NCBI RefSeq assembly: GCF_002161355.1
Contig: NZ_NFHL01000008.1
Coordinates: 62,001 to 126,000 of the forward strand
Length of the DNA stretch: 64,000 bases
Direction: 5' to 3'
DNA from: Lachnoclostridium sp. An76
GTDB lineage: Bacteria; Bacillota; Clostridia; Lachnospirales; Lachnospiraceae
This document shows, piece by piece, positions 25,128-36,340 of this stretch. A model generated the notes under the pieces. It worked only from the letters and a program-made list of their open reading frames with translations, was not told the origin of the DNA and made no database searches. A program made the translations under genes and the position numbers. Position 1 is the first letter of the stretch; each line of letters opens with the position of its first letter.

Positions 25128-26707
25128 GCAGGATAGAACCGATCGAATATAATTCAAGGCTCAGGGAGATCACGGCAGTGCTCCGCAGGCATAACATCAC
25201 CCGCGGAGTGACGCCGAAAAAACTCCGGGCCATCCTGGAGGACCTGGGCCCGACCTTCATTAAGCTGGGGCAGATCATGTCCATGCACTCGGATATCCTG
25301 CCGAAGAGGTACTGCGACGAGCTCATGAGGCTGCGGACAGAAGTCACGCCCATGCCCTTTGAGGAAGTGATCTCCGTGATCGAGGAATCCTACGGAAGAT
25401 CATGGAAAAGGGTGTTTGCCTCCATAGAGGAAACGCCTCAGGGGTCGGCCTCTATCGCGCAGGTGCACCGGGCAGTATTAAGAAGCGGCGAGGAAGTCGT
25501 GGTCAAAGTCCAGCGCAGAGGGATCTATGAGAAGATGGCAAGAGATATCGCTCTTCTCCACAAGGCGGTAAAGCTCATGCCTCCCGTGAGCATCAAAGGG
25601 ATGGCTGACCTGGACCTGGTGCTTGACGAGCTGTGGTCCGTTACCCGCGACGAGATGAATTTCCTCACGGAAGCTGCCAATATGGAAGAGTTCGCCCGCA
25701 GGAACAAGGATGTGAACTTCGTGGGCACGCCTGCTCTGTACCAGCAGTATACGACGGTGAATGTGCTGGTGATGGAGTATATCGACGGGTGTGGGATCGA
25801 TGACAAGGAAGCGCTGACCGAGCAGGGGTATGATCTAAAGGAGATCGGGAGCAAGCTGGTGGACAATTACATCAAGCAGGTCATGGACGACGGTTTCTTT
25901 CACGCGGACCCGCATTCCGGCAATGTGAAGATACGGGACGGCAAGATCATCTGGATCGATATGGGGATGATGGGCCGGCTCACGGAGCACGACCGGGAGA
26001 TGATCGGAAAGGCTGTACAGGGTGTGGCACTGGGCGATGTGGGACTCATCCAGCAGGCTGTGCTGGGGATCGGCGAGTTCAAAGAGCGGCCGGACCAGAG
26101 GAAGCTCTACGAGGATATTGACGGACTGCTCATGAAATACGGAAGCGTGGATATGGGGAAGATCAATGTGGCGGAAGTTATGACGGACCTGATGGATGTC
26201 ATGAAGGACAATAAGATCAAGATGCCCCACGGGCTGACCATGCTGGCGAGGGGCCTGACCCATATGGAGGGAGTGCTGGCGGATATCGCGCCGGATATCA
26301 ATATGGTCGAGATTGCCACAGCGCATATGTCCGGGGAATTCTTCCGTCATCTGGATATAAAAAAGGAATTAAAGAGCAGCGGGAAAAGTGTCCTTCGTTC
26401 CTTCCGAAAGGCGCTGGACATCCCTTCCATGATATCTGATATGATGAGCGGATACCTGAAAGGGCAGGCAAAGATCAACCTGGACTTACAGGTCACGGAT
26501 AATCTGGCAAACCTGCTGCGGAGACTGGTACGCAATATCGTGATGGGGCTGTGGGTCATGGCGCTCCTGATCAGTTCCAGTATCATATGCACTACGGACA
26601 TGACGCCGAAAGTGCTGGGGATACCGGCTCTGGGCGCCTTCGGATACATGCTTGCATTTGTGATCGTGATGTATGTATTTATCAAACATCTGCTTTCCAG
26701 GAAATAA
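25124..26707 (+). CDS. ABC1/UbiB-family atypical kinase
   Basis: A 527-residue protein. The kinase-like core includes LRAILEDLGPTFIKLGQIMS (the KxGQ motif), the alanine/glycine region GSASIAQVHRA, VVKVQRRG with the lysine, and DGFFHADPHSGNV with the catalytic Asp and Asn, ending in IWIDMGMMG. Two C-terminal transmembrane helices follow (MGLWVMALLISSSIICT and IPALGAFGYMLAFVIVMYVFI). UbiB proteins are ATPases that support ubiquinone or lipid handling; an anaerobe lacking ubiquinone suggests another membrane-lipid role. It overlaps the phasin-like gene by 4 bases. Confidence 0.88.
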   Translation: MSRIEPIEYNSRLREITAVLRRHNITRGVTPKKLRAILEDLGPTFIKLGQIMSMHSDILPKRYCDELMRLRTEVTPMPFEEVISVIEESYGRSWKRVFASIEETPQGSASIAQVHRAVLRSGEEVVVKVQRRGIYEKMARDIALLHKAVKLMPPVSIKGMADLDLVLDELWSVTRDEMNFLTEAANMEEFARRNKDVNFVGTPALYQQYTTVNVLVMEYIDGCGIDDKEALTEQGYDLKEIGSKLVDNYIKQVMDDGFFHADPHSGNVKIRDGKIIWIDMGMMGRLTEHDREMIGKAVQGVALGDVGLIQQAVLGIGEFKERPDQRKLYEDIDGLLMKYGSVDMGKINVAEVMTDLMDVMKDNKIKMPHGLTMLARGLTHMEGVLADIAPDINMVEIATAHMSGEFFRHLDIKKELKSSGKSVLRSFRKALDIPSMISDMMSGYLKGQAKINLDLQVTDNLANLLRRLVRNIVMGLWVMALLISSSIICTTDMTPKVLGIPALGAFGYMLAFVIVMYVFIKHLLSRK

Positions 26708-26786
26708 GGATGAGAATAAAATTAAAAAGTGACAAAAGAAACTATAAAATATAAAAAGACAGATTAAAGTAGAAAGACAGATTAAA

Positions 26787-27167
26787 ATGGATAAAGACAG
26801 AAAAAATCCTCTGATACAGAGCTTTGGATATGCGTTTGAGGGCATATGGGCATGTATCCGGAAGGAGAGAAATATGAAGATACACTGCCTGGCGGTCATC
26901 CTTGTCACACTGGCAGGGACCCTGTTTCAGATCACAGCATCTGAATGGTGCGTCTGCCTGCTGCTTTTCGCGCTGGTGGCGTCGCTGGAACTGGTGAACA
27001 CTGCGATAGAGGCAGTGGTGGACCTTGTGACAGAAGAAAAGAAGCCTCTGGCAAAGCTGGCCAAGGATACAGCGGCCGGGGCAGTGCTTTTCTCTGCGAT
27101 CGTGTCCGTGATCGCGGGATGCATTATTTTCCTTCCATACCTATTGGAACTGGCGGAGAAGTTGTGA
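26787..27167 (+). CDS. dgkA: Diacylglycerol/undecaprenol kinase (DgkA family)
   Basis: A 126-residue integral membrane kinase with three transmembrane helices. The signature CIRKERNMKIHCLA and the catalytic motif LELVNTAIEAVVDLVTEEKKPLAKLAKDTAAGAV are intact. Gram-positive members phosphorylate undecaprenol rather than diacylglycerol, recycling the lipid carrier for wall synthesis. The ribosome site is weak. A duplicated AAAGACAGATTAAA lies just upstream. It follows the UbiB gene by 79 bases and may share its transcript. Confidence 0.85.
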   Translation: MDKDRKNPLIQSFGYAFEGIWACIRKERNMKIHCLAVILVTLAGTLFQITASEWCVCLLLFALVASLELVNTAIEAVVDLVTEEKKPLAKLAKDTAAGAVLFSAIVSVIAGCIIFLPYLLELAEKL

Positions 27168-27240
27168 TACAATAGCAGAGTATGAAAGCGGCAGGGCGGA
27201 CCGTGAAATCCCGCCTGATATGGAAAGGAAAGACAGGACA

Positions 27241-28011
27241 ATGAATGAGAACAGTACAACAGTGACAAAACAGGAGACTCTTGCAGCTCTCAAGAATCCA
27301 GGCGAAATATATGTGATCATGTCAGGGGCGACAAGGCTGCCTTTCGTATCCTGTGATGAGGAGACATTTGACGACGAAGTTTTCCTGTATTACAGAGTTG
27401 AGGATGCAAAGAGCAAGGCGAAAGAACTCCTGGAGAAAAAATATGCAGCGGCAGTGGTGAAACTGGAGGATAAGCAGCTCCTTGCTTTTTATACAAGCCT
27501 GTATACAATGGGAGTAAACTGTCTCGCTGTCAACAGCGGCACAGATACCCAGATCAACATACAGCTCTCAGATCTTGTGATCCGCAGGAAACCCGAAAAT
27601 ATGCCGGAGGGGAAACAGCCAGTGGAGAACCCGGCCCTGCATCTTACCGCGATCTATTTTATGCAGGAGATGCGCAGGCAGGCGCAGCCGCAGCCGACAG
27701 AAGAGTTGAAGGAATTGCAGGAGGAGCTGCTGGCGCACTACGGAAAAGGGACTTTTGTCATTGCAGTCCGGGAGGACGGACAGCTTCCGATCCTGAAACA
27801 GAAGGACGGAACGGTATACCAGCCATTGTTTACGGATATGCTTGAATTCCAGAAATTTGCCCGCGGAGAGAAGATGCGGACAGCGGTGGTCCCTGCGGCG
27901 AAGATCCCGGAGATCCTCATCAACGAGGCAAAAGGAGTGGTCATCAATCCTTTCGGGGTCAATGTACAGCTCCAGGTAGCGAAAAGGAAGCAGCCGGCGC
28001 AGGAAGCATGA
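27241..28011 (+). CDS. SseB-family protein
   Basis: A 256-residue protein. ATG 27241 is chosen because GGAAAGG precedes it. Two related halves are visible; the second carries the SseB N-terminal-type pattern KGTFVIAVREDGQLPILKQKDG...PLFTDMLEFQKFA and ends KGVVINPFGVNVQL. SseB-like domains are found as chaperone-like or enhancer proteins of unknown mechanism in many Firmicutes. No catalytic residues are evident. The GNAT gene follows about 100 bases on. Confidence 0.65.
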   Translation: MNENSTTVTKQETLAALKNPGEIYVIMSGATRLPFVSCDEETFDDEVFLYYRVEDAKSKAKELLEKKYAAAVVKLEDKQLLAFYTSLYTMGVNCLAVNSGTDTQINIQLSDLVIRRKPENMPEGKQPVENPALHLTAIYFMQEMRRQAQPQPTEELKELQEELLAHYGKGTFVIAVREDGQLPILKQKDGTVYQPLFTDMLEFQKFARGEKMRTAVVPAAKIPEILINEAKGVVINPFGVNVQLQVAKRKQPAQEA

Positions 28012-28115
28012 GAAACAGCCAGGAAGCATGAGACCGGGTGCATGAGGAAGCGAGACGCGCTGGAGGCGTACAGTAAGTGCGTCAGGAGAACAGCTATACC
28101 AGACGGGAGGAGAAA

Positions 28116-28535
28116 ATGTCGATACCAGTATACATACGGAAAGAATATTTCAGGGCAGTAGATCTTACGGACAAGAGTGCTCATATACTGGAATTCCATT
28201 ACCGTCCTGAGACAGTGGATGTATATGAGAAGGGGCTTTCTGTCTTTCACATGCAGTATTATCTGGAAAGCCGGACACGAGCTGAGATCATTGAATTTTA
28301 TCTGACAGATTTTTCACTGAGAGGGAAGGGATACGGGACAGCCTGTATGAATGAGATCATTGACCAGTTCGGGAAAAAGGGGGTGACAAAAGTTACTGCT
28401 CCGAATGGCTATGAACTCGCTCCCCTCGGATATACCGGACCGGACCAGTACCGGGAGCTGATCGCAGGCTTCTATGAAAAGACAGGATTCTCTGTCAGCG
28501 GAGACGGGGACATAGCAGTGAAGATCCTGGGATGA
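28116..28535 (+). CDS. GNAT-family N-acetyltransferase
   Basis: A 139-residue protein. ATG 28116 follows GGGAGGA. The acetyl-CoA-binding loop RGKGYGTACMNEI and the downstream FYEKTGFSVSGDG segment mark the GNAT fold. The substrate is not indicated. It appears to end a run of same-strand small genes; the PTS promoter begins 65 bases downstream. Confidence 0.75.
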   Translation: MSIPVYIRKEYFRAVDLTDKSAHILEFHYRPETVDVYEKGLSVFHMQYYLESRTRAEIIEFYLTDFSLRGKGYGTACMNEIIDQFGKKGVTKVTAPNGYELAPLGYTGPDQYRELIAGFYEKTGFSVSGDGDIAVKILG

Positions 28536-28599
28536 GGACGGCAGAAAATCTGTGAAAACTGCACATTTTTCCAACGCGAATTTAGGCAATAATCCCAGA

Positions 28600-28628
28600 T
28601 TGACATATGAGTGAATGATTCTTATACT
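28600..28628 (+). promoter_or_regulatory. Promoter of the ptsG locus
   Basis: TTGACA (28600-28605) and TATACT (28623-28628) with a 17-base spacer: a near-consensus promoter, as expected for genes controlled by antitermination rather than by initiation. The antiterminator target follows about 30 bases on. Confidence 0.85.
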
Positions 28629-28655
28629 AGACATGTAAATCGAATACGCGCGATA

Positions 28656-28683
28656 GAGTGTTACTGTAAGGCAGGCATAAACT
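28656..28683 (+). promoter_or_regulatory. RAT site, LicT/GlcT-type RNA antiterminator
   Basis: The segment GAGTGTTACTG...GGCAGGCATAAACT closely resembles the ribonucleic antiterminator consensus bound by BglG/LicT proteins (GGATTGTTACTG...GCAGGCAAAACC). Its 3' arm is shared with the terminator at 28675-28746, so the two folds exclude each other. The licT-type gene downstream of ptsG is the obvious partner. Confidence 0.85.
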
Positions 28684-28746
28684 ATCCTTTTATTTAACAG
28701 ACCCGACACAAGGTCAAAAAGAAAAGGAACAGTTTATGCTTTTTTT
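28675..28746 (+). terminator. Conditional terminator in the ptsG leader
   Basis: GCATAAACT-ATCCTTTT (from 28675) pairs with AAAAGGA-AC-AGTTTATGC (to 28739), followed by seven T. It overlaps the RAT site and should stop transcription unless the antiterminator protein holds the RNA. Confidence 0.85.
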
Positions 28747-28826
28747 ACGTGTAAGCACAAAGCCGTGCGCCAAAAGGAAGAAATGCGTCGGAAAGCTCGC
28801 TTTCCAGAGCATTTATTCCTTTTGGC

Positions 28827-31423
<2,597 letters not shown>

Positions 31424-31433
31424 GACGGCATTA

Positions 31434-31476
31434 CCCCCTGCTCCTGCTGCATAAGCGGCGGGAGAGGGGGATTTTC
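31434..31476 (+). terminator. Hairpin between ptsG and licT
   Basis: CCCCCTGCTCCTGCTGC (31434-31450) pairs imperfectly with GCGGCGGGAGAGGGGG (to 31470), followed by ATTTTCT. The short T-run suggests partial termination, which would lower the antiterminator level relative to the transporter. Confidence 0.5.
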
Positions 31477-31497
31477 TATATGGAACATGGGGGGACA

Positions 31498-32337
31498 ATG
31501 TTTATGTATCGCATCATAAAAGTATTGAACAATAACGGGATCCTTGTGTATGACGATCATACCGGCAGGGAGATGATCCTGCTTGGGAATGGCGTTGGGT
31601 TTGGAAAGCGGCCGGCCCAGCAGATCGGCAGCCTGCCCGGGGCGAAAGTTTACACCCTTGTGAACCGGCAGAAGGAGCATTCGGTCCTTCAGGTGGTAAA
31701 TGGGATCCGGCCGGAATTTATAGAGGCTGCGGGGCGTATCATAGACGAAGCGGATAAGATGTTTCAGAATGTCAGCAGGGATATCCTCCTGCCTATGGCG
31801 GACCACATCGCACTTGCGGCGAAACGGGCGGCGGAGGGGCGCCAGATCCCAAATCCATTTACCCCGGACATCCGGGTCCTTTTTGAAAAGGAATACGCGG
31901 CGGCCCTGAAAGGCAGGGAGATCATACGGGAGCTGGCAGGATGCGAGATTTCGGACGATGAGGTAGGATTCATCACACTTCATATCCACGCCGGGCTGTC
32001 TGACGAGCAGGTGTCCGAGGCGCTGGAGACGACCCGGATCATTGATGAAGGGATTGTGATGATCGAGAAGGCGTTCGGGCAGGAGTTTGAAAAAGATTCC
32101 CTGGCGTACACAAGGCTGATGAGCCATCTGTATTACATGATAGCAAGGACGCGGAAAGGGGAGTCCACGAAAGCGGACTTCAATGAGTTTATCTTTGCCA
32201 ATTATCCGTACACAGGACAGGTGGCTGAGGAAATATGCGCCCATATGTCGCGGCAGCTGAAAAAAGAGGTGGCGCGGGAAGAGATCGGCTTCCTGGCGAT
32301 CCATATCCAGAGAGTAGTCGATCCGGACGCAGTGTAA
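31498..32337 (+). CDS. licT: BglG/LicT-family transcriptional antiterminator
   Basis: A 279-residue RNA-binding regulator; ATG 31498 follows GGGGGGA. The N-terminal CAT domain is MFMYRIIKVLNNNGILVYDD...GNGVGFGKRPAQ. Two PRD domains follow, with the paired histidines in DHIALAAKR and FITLHIHAGL (PRD1) and in LMSHLYYMIARTRKG and FLAIHIQRV (PRD2). Phosphorylation by the PTS on these histidines sets dimerisation and RNA binding. The likely target is the RAT at 28656. The name licT is by family; a GlcT-like role is equally possible given the glucose-type permease. Confidence 0.88.
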   Translation: MFMYRIIKVLNNNGILVYDDHTGREMILLGNGVGFGKRPAQQIGSLPGAKVYTLVNRQKEHSVLQVVNGIRPEFIEAAGRIIDEADKMFQNVSRDILLPMADHIALAAKRAAEGRQIPNPFTPDIRVLFEKEYAAALKGREIIRELAGCEISDDEVGFITLHIHAGLSDEQVSEALETTRIIDEGIVMIEKAFGQEFEKDSLAYTRLMSHLYYMIARTRKGESTKADFNEFIFANYPYTGQVAEEICAHMSRQLKKEVAREEIGFLAIHIQRVVDPDAV

Positions 32338-32419
32338 GGCGGGTTAAGCGGTGCGAAGGCAGTCGGGAAGAAATGGTGGGAACGGTGACAGATAAGAAAG
32401 GCAGAACAAGGAGGACATC

Positions 32420-33097
32420 ATGTATAAAATACTGATCGTGGAGGATGACCTGCCTATGGCGCAGGCGATACAAAAGGAGATGAAAATGTGGGGGAATGAG
32501 GCGGAGTACGTACGGGATTTCCAGAATGTACTGACAACGTTTACGGAATATGATCCCCATCTTGTCCTGATGGACATCACGCTCCCGTTCTATAACGGGT
32601 ACCACTGGTGCAGTGAGATCCGCAGGATCTCCAACGTGCCGGTCATATTTATCTCGTCCGCGTCAGACAATATGAATATCATCATGGCAGTCAACATGGG
32701 CGGCGATGATTTTATACCAAAGCCCTTTAATCTGAGCGTGCTTACGGCAAAGGTGCAGGCAGTGCTCCGCAGGACCTATGACCTGGCGGGGAAGATCCCG
32801 GTGCTGGAGCACAGAGGCGCGATCCTGAACTTATACGATACGACGCTGGTCTACGAAGGAGAAAAGATCAGCCTGACAAAGAATGAATTCCGGATCCTTC
32901 AGACGCTCATGGAGAATAAGGGCAGGCTTGTGAGCCGGGAGACTCTGATGACCAGACTGTGGGAGACGGATAATTATATAGAAGAAAATACACTGACCGT
33001 GAATATCGCCAGGCTCAGGAAGAAGCTGGAAAAGGCGGGGCTTAAGGACTTTATCACCACAAAAGTGGGCGAAGGGTATATCATACAGCAGTTATAA
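32420..33097 (+). CDS. BceR-type response regulator (OmpR family)
   Basis: A 225-residue two-domain regulator. ATG 32420 follows AAGGAGG. The receiver domain starts MYKILIVEDDLPMAQ and carries the phosphoacceptor in LVLMDITLPFYNG and the lysine in FIPKPFN; the winged helix contains LTKNEFRILQTLMENKGRLVSRE and NIARLRKKLE. With the sensor kinase 71 bases downstream it forms a Bce-type pair that responds to cell-wall-active peptides through the ABC transporter encoded beyond the inserted cassette. Confidence 0.88.
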   Translation: MYKILIVEDDLPMAQAIQKEMKMWGNEAEYVRDFQNVLTTFTEYDPHLVLMDITLPFYNGYHWCSEIRRISNVPVIFISSASDNMNIIMAVNMGGDDFIPKPFNLSVLTAKVQAVLRRTYDLAGKIPVLEHRGAILNLYDTTLVYEGEKISLTKNEFRILQTLMENKGRLVSRETLMTRLWETDNYIEENTLTVNIARLRKKLEKAGLKDFITTKVGEGYIIQQL

Positions 33098-33168
33098 AGA
33101 CGCTGGGAGAAGCAGAAAGAAGCAGGAAAGCAAGAAGATAAAGATGCAGGAGAGGCAGGACGGAAGCT

Positions 33169-34167
33169 ATGAGACGGTTTTTCAGATATTTCTATGACTA
33201 CAGGGGCGTGTGCATCTGGATGTGCCTGAGCGGCGCAGTGTTTGCCGTGGTATTTGCCATGTACGGGATCACCCTGGAGGCTGTGTGGTACCCTCTTCTG
33301 ATCTCGGCGCTCTTCGGTGCGATCATGCTGGCGGCAGGTTTTGCACACAGCAGGAGAAGGCGGCGCGGGATGGAGCAGGTCCTGGCGTCCGAAGCTCTGT
33401 TCCCTGATGTGACGGACATCCTACCCAGGGCGGGAAGCCTTGCCGAGGAGGATTATCAGGCGCTGGTCGGGAAAATGGAAAACGCCTACAGGGCGAAAAA
33501 GGGAGAGTGGGACGCTGCCCGCAGGGATATGGCGGACTATTATGCCACATGGGTGCACCAGATCAAAGCGCCCATCGCGGTCATGAAAGTCATGCTCCAG
33601 CAGGAGGATACGCCGGAGAACCGGGAACTCTCGGCAGAGCTTTTCCGGGTGGAGCAGTATGTAGAGATGGCGCTGTGCTATGTGCGGCTCGGAGAAGGCG
33701 CCTCGGATCTGGTCATCCAGGAGTATGATCTGGATCCGGTCATACGCAAGGCAGTGCGCAAATATGCAGGGCAGTTCATACGCCGGAGGATCCGGCTTGT
33801 CTATGAGGGGACGGACGTCCGCGTGCTGACAGATGAGAAGTGGCTGTCCTTTATCATCGAACAACTTTTGTCCAATGCGGTCAAATATACGGCTGAGGGT
33901 TCTGTCACGATCTCAGTCGATAAGGGAAAGAAGCTCTCGGTCACGGACACTGGCATCGGGATCTCCCCAGAGGACATGCCCCGTATCTTTGAGAAAGGGT
34001 ATACCGGGTATAACGGCAGGCTGGACAAGAAGTCCACAGGGCTCGGGCTGTATCTGTGCAGGAAGGCGGCTGACAGGCTGGGACATGTTCTGACAGCGGA
34101 GTCTGAGCCGGGGAAGGGCAGCAGGTTTACGATAGATCTGGAGTCCTATCCGTTCCGGGCGGAATAA
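33169..34167 (+). CDS. BceS-type intramembrane-sensing histidine kinase
   Basis: A 332-residue kinase with two N-terminal transmembrane helices and almost no external loop (VCIWMCLSGAVFAVVFAMY and VWYPLLISALFGAIMLAAGFA), the mark of intramembrane-sensing kinases. The phospho-histidine is in YATWVHQIKAPIAVMK. ATP-binding motifs: LLSNAVKYT, DTGIGIS and STGLGLYLC. Such kinases cannot sense peptides alone but read the flux of the BceAB transporter. Here bceAB lies 3.1 kb away, separated by three unrelated genes. Confidence 0.88.
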   Translation: MRRFFRYFYDYRGVCIWMCLSGAVFAVVFAMYGITLEAVWYPLLISALFGAIMLAAGFAHSRRRRRGMEQVLASEALFPDVTDILPRAGSLAEEDYQALVGKMENAYRAKKGEWDAARRDMADYYATWVHQIKAPIAVMKVMLQQEDTPENRELSAELFRVEQYVEMALCYVRLGEGASDLVIQEYDLDPVIRKAVRKYAGQFIRRRIRLVYEGTDVRVLTDEKWLSFIIEQLLSNAVKYTAEGSVTISVDKGKKLSVTDTGIGISPEDMPRIFEKGYTGYNGRLDKKSTGLGLYLCRKAADRLGHVLTAESEPGKGSRFTIDLESYPFRAE

Positions 34168-34194
34168 AAGTAAGGGGCGGGTATTATATTCCGA

Positions 34195-34223
34195 TTGTAT
34201 TGTATGGGAAAAACGGTTACAAT
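34195..34223 (+). promoter_or_regulatory. Promoter of the DUF262-ATPase-HNH cassette
   Basis: TTGTAT (34195-34200) and TACAAT (34218-34223) with a 17-base spacer, just behind the sensor-kinase stop and before the DUF262 gene. The cassette therefore seems to be independently transcribed. Confidence 0.6.
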
Positions 34224-34274
34224 CTGAGTTAGATGGAAAGGCATATATTTATAAGGATCGAGGAGTATATAGAT

Positions 34275-35402
34275 ATGAACAGAAAGTATACGGCAGATAG
34301 CCTGAAGGGCGTTACGATTCAGCAATACAAAACAGATATAGGTTTTCGGACGCTTGTGGAAAGTGTAGATGAAAATTTATATATTATACCTAAATATCAG
34401 AGAAAATATCGTTGGACCAAAGCTCAGGTGACATCTTTGGTTGAATCGCTTATATGTGGACTTCCTATTCCGCCTATTTATACATGCAGAAACAATTTGA
34501 ACCAACTGGAAATCCTGGATGGGCAGCAGCGTATCATGAGTCTGTTTTTTTATTATATAGGTTACTATTTAAATAAAAGAAAAAACAGTAGTGTTGATTT
34601 TTCTGAGCTGGTTACAGATCAAAAATCTTTTAAAGAAGCACTGTTCAGCCAGTATGAACTTGAAGAGCTCCATATTAATTTACAGGGATCAGATGGCAAA
34701 GAAAAAAATGTCGATTACAAGACTCTGCCAGTTGAATTGAAGAGGCAAATTGACTACACTCCGATCACAGTGATAGAGATAAAAATAAATGATGAGAAAA
34801 GAAAATCGGAAGTATTGAGACAGATTTTTGCAAATTTAAATAGAGGAGGATCACTTTTATCACCACAGGAGCAGAGAAATGGTATCTATGTATGCTCATT
34901 TTATGATAAGTTACAGGAGTTTAATCGGAATAATAGTAAATGGAGACAATTATGGGGGAGAGAAGATGCTAAAGAAAAGGATATGGAAACCCTCCTCAGA
35001 TTATGTGCTTTAAAACGTTATGCTCGTGTGAGAAAAAAACTGGTGGATTATGAGTTTGTGATTAAGGGATATAGAAGCTCCTATGGGGAATTGCTGGATC
35101 ATTTTTCAGAAGAAGCAATGTGGTTTGAAAAAAAAGAAATTGATGAATATATAAATAGTCTTTCTGATTTTCTGGATTTATTTCAAATGAGTGGAAAACC
35201 AGCTTCTAAAGTGGCGCTATTGGAAAGTTTTTATATTGTCCATGAAAAAATGAATGTCAATAAACCGATCACGTCCCATATATATAATGCGGTTTTAGAA
35301 AATCCACGGTATAAGCAGTATGCAAGGCAGGGAACTGTAAAGATGAAAAGCATGAATGAAAGGTGGAAAACAGTCTATGAAATTTGGACGGGAGCAGATT
35401 GA
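34275..35402 (+). CDS. DUF262 (GmrSD N-terminal-like) domain protein
   Basis: A 375-residue protein. ATG 34275 follows AGGAG; an earlier ATG at 34233 lacks a ribosome site. The DUF262 motifs are IIPKYQRKYRWTKAQV (37-52) and LEILDGQQRIMSL (78-90); DGQQR is the ParB/Srx-type nucleotide-binding box. The rest is helical and contains NLNRGGSLLSPQEQRNG, also typical of the family. There is no DUF1524 HNH domain in this chain; a separate nuclease gene follows. DUF262 proteins occur in type IV restriction (GmrSD) and in BREX and other defence modules. It overlaps the ATPase gene by 26 bases. Confidence 0.88.
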   Translation: MNRKYTADSLKGVTIQQYKTDIGFRTLVESVDENLYIIPKYQRKYRWTKAQVTSLVESLICGLPIPPIYTCRNNLNQLEILDGQQRIMSLFFYYIGYYLNKRKNSSVDFSELVTDQKSFKEALFSQYELEELHINLQGSDGKEKNVDYKTLPVELKRQIDYTPITVIEIKINDEKRKSEVLRQIFANLNRGGSLLSPQEQRNGIYVCSFYDKLQEFNRNNSKWRQLWGREDAKEKDMETLLRLCALKRYARVRKKLVDYEFVIKGYRSSYGELLDHFSEEAMWFEKKEIDEYINSLSDFLDLFQMSGKPASKVALLESFYIVHEKMNVNKPITSHIYNAVLENPRYKQYARQGTVKMKSMNERWKTVYEIWTGAD

Positions 35403-36330
35403 AGATATAGTAAGAAAAATATCTGCTAAGGAATTGAATTACATTGATTCGGTTGTCGTAGGGGACAATTCAAGCGGGAAGTCTTTGCTGCTGAAAGAAT
35501 TTGTACAGCAGGTAAATTCCAGCGGAGCGGAAGTCTATTTCATAGATGCAGTAAACAGGAGTTTTAATGTAAAAGAAGTACCGGTCCTGCCGGATGAAAA
35601 ACCTGAGTATAAGCCTGTGCTCCTTGAGACCCGGATGAGGGAGGACTATTTTAATCTGAAGGATTCGTTCAACTGCTATGGAACGCTTACCGAGACGGCA
35701 GAGAGGATTTATCCGATATATGAAGCTGAGGTTCAGGCACTGTTTTATGAGCTTACCGGGACGAAATTTACATTGATGCCGGAGGATCCTTTCGGAGAGG
35801 TTAGATTTCAAGAGGGAAAAGGTCTTTTGTCAAGCGGCTATCAGGCAATCGTGCGGATCCTGCTGGAACTCCTTTATTATGATGACGCTGTGATCGGAGA
35901 AAAAGGCGGGCGGAAAGCATGGGTGGTGATCGATGAGCTGGATGAATTCCTCTCTCCCAGGTATTCAGCCAGGATCCTGGAGTTCCTGAAGGAAAAATTC
36001 CCGTGGGCTGACTGGCTGGTCAGTACGCACTCCTGCGACCTCATCGCAAATTCATCGGATGCTAATTTGATCGTTTTGGATGATGGGGAGTGCGAGGTGA
36101 TCGATATCAACGATTATTCTTCAGTATCAGAAGTCCAGATTATTTTTGAAAGACTGTTTGGAAGGATAAAGAATGAAGAAGATGCCATTGACGGGAAGCT
36201 CCGCCGGCTGCTCAACAATAAAATCAATAATGCATGGAAAGATTCGGACGAAGAACTGTTGAAAGGATTACAGCAGGAGCAGCTTACGGCTTCCCAATCA
36301 GTTATTTTACGCCAGATACAGGAGTGGTGA
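35377..36330 (+). CDS. ABC/AAA-type ATPase of the cassette
   Basis: A 317-residue ATPase. ATG 35377, ten bases after AAAGGTGG, lies inside the end of the DUF262 gene, so translation is coupled. Walker A is GDNSSGKS (29-36), an ABC-like signature is LLSSGYQAI (150-158), Walker B is WVVIDELDE (182-190) and the switch histidine is in VSTHSCDLI (215-223). There is no long coiled-coil insertion, so it is shorter than typical PtuA or OLD proteins; the C-terminal 70 residues are helical. It probably powers or gates the nuclease. Similar small ATPases pair with HNH proteins in Septu- and retron-type defence. Confidence 0.85.
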   Translation: MKFGREQIEDIVRKISAKELNYIDSVVVGDNSSGKSLLLKEFVQQVNSSGAEVYFIDAVNRSFNVKEVPVLPDEKPEYKPVLLETRMREDYFNLKDSFNCYGTLTETAERIYPIYEAEVQALFYELTGTKFTLMPEDPFGEVRFQEGKGLLSSGYQAIVRILLELLYYDDAVIGEKGGRKAWVVIDELDEFLSPRYSARILEFLKEKFPWADWLVSTHSCDLIANSSDANLIVLDDGECEVIDINDYSSVSEVQIIFERLFGRIKNEEDAIDGKLRRLLNNKINNAWKDSDEELLKGLQQEQLTASQSVILRQIQEW

Positions 36331-36340
36331 GTATATAGGA

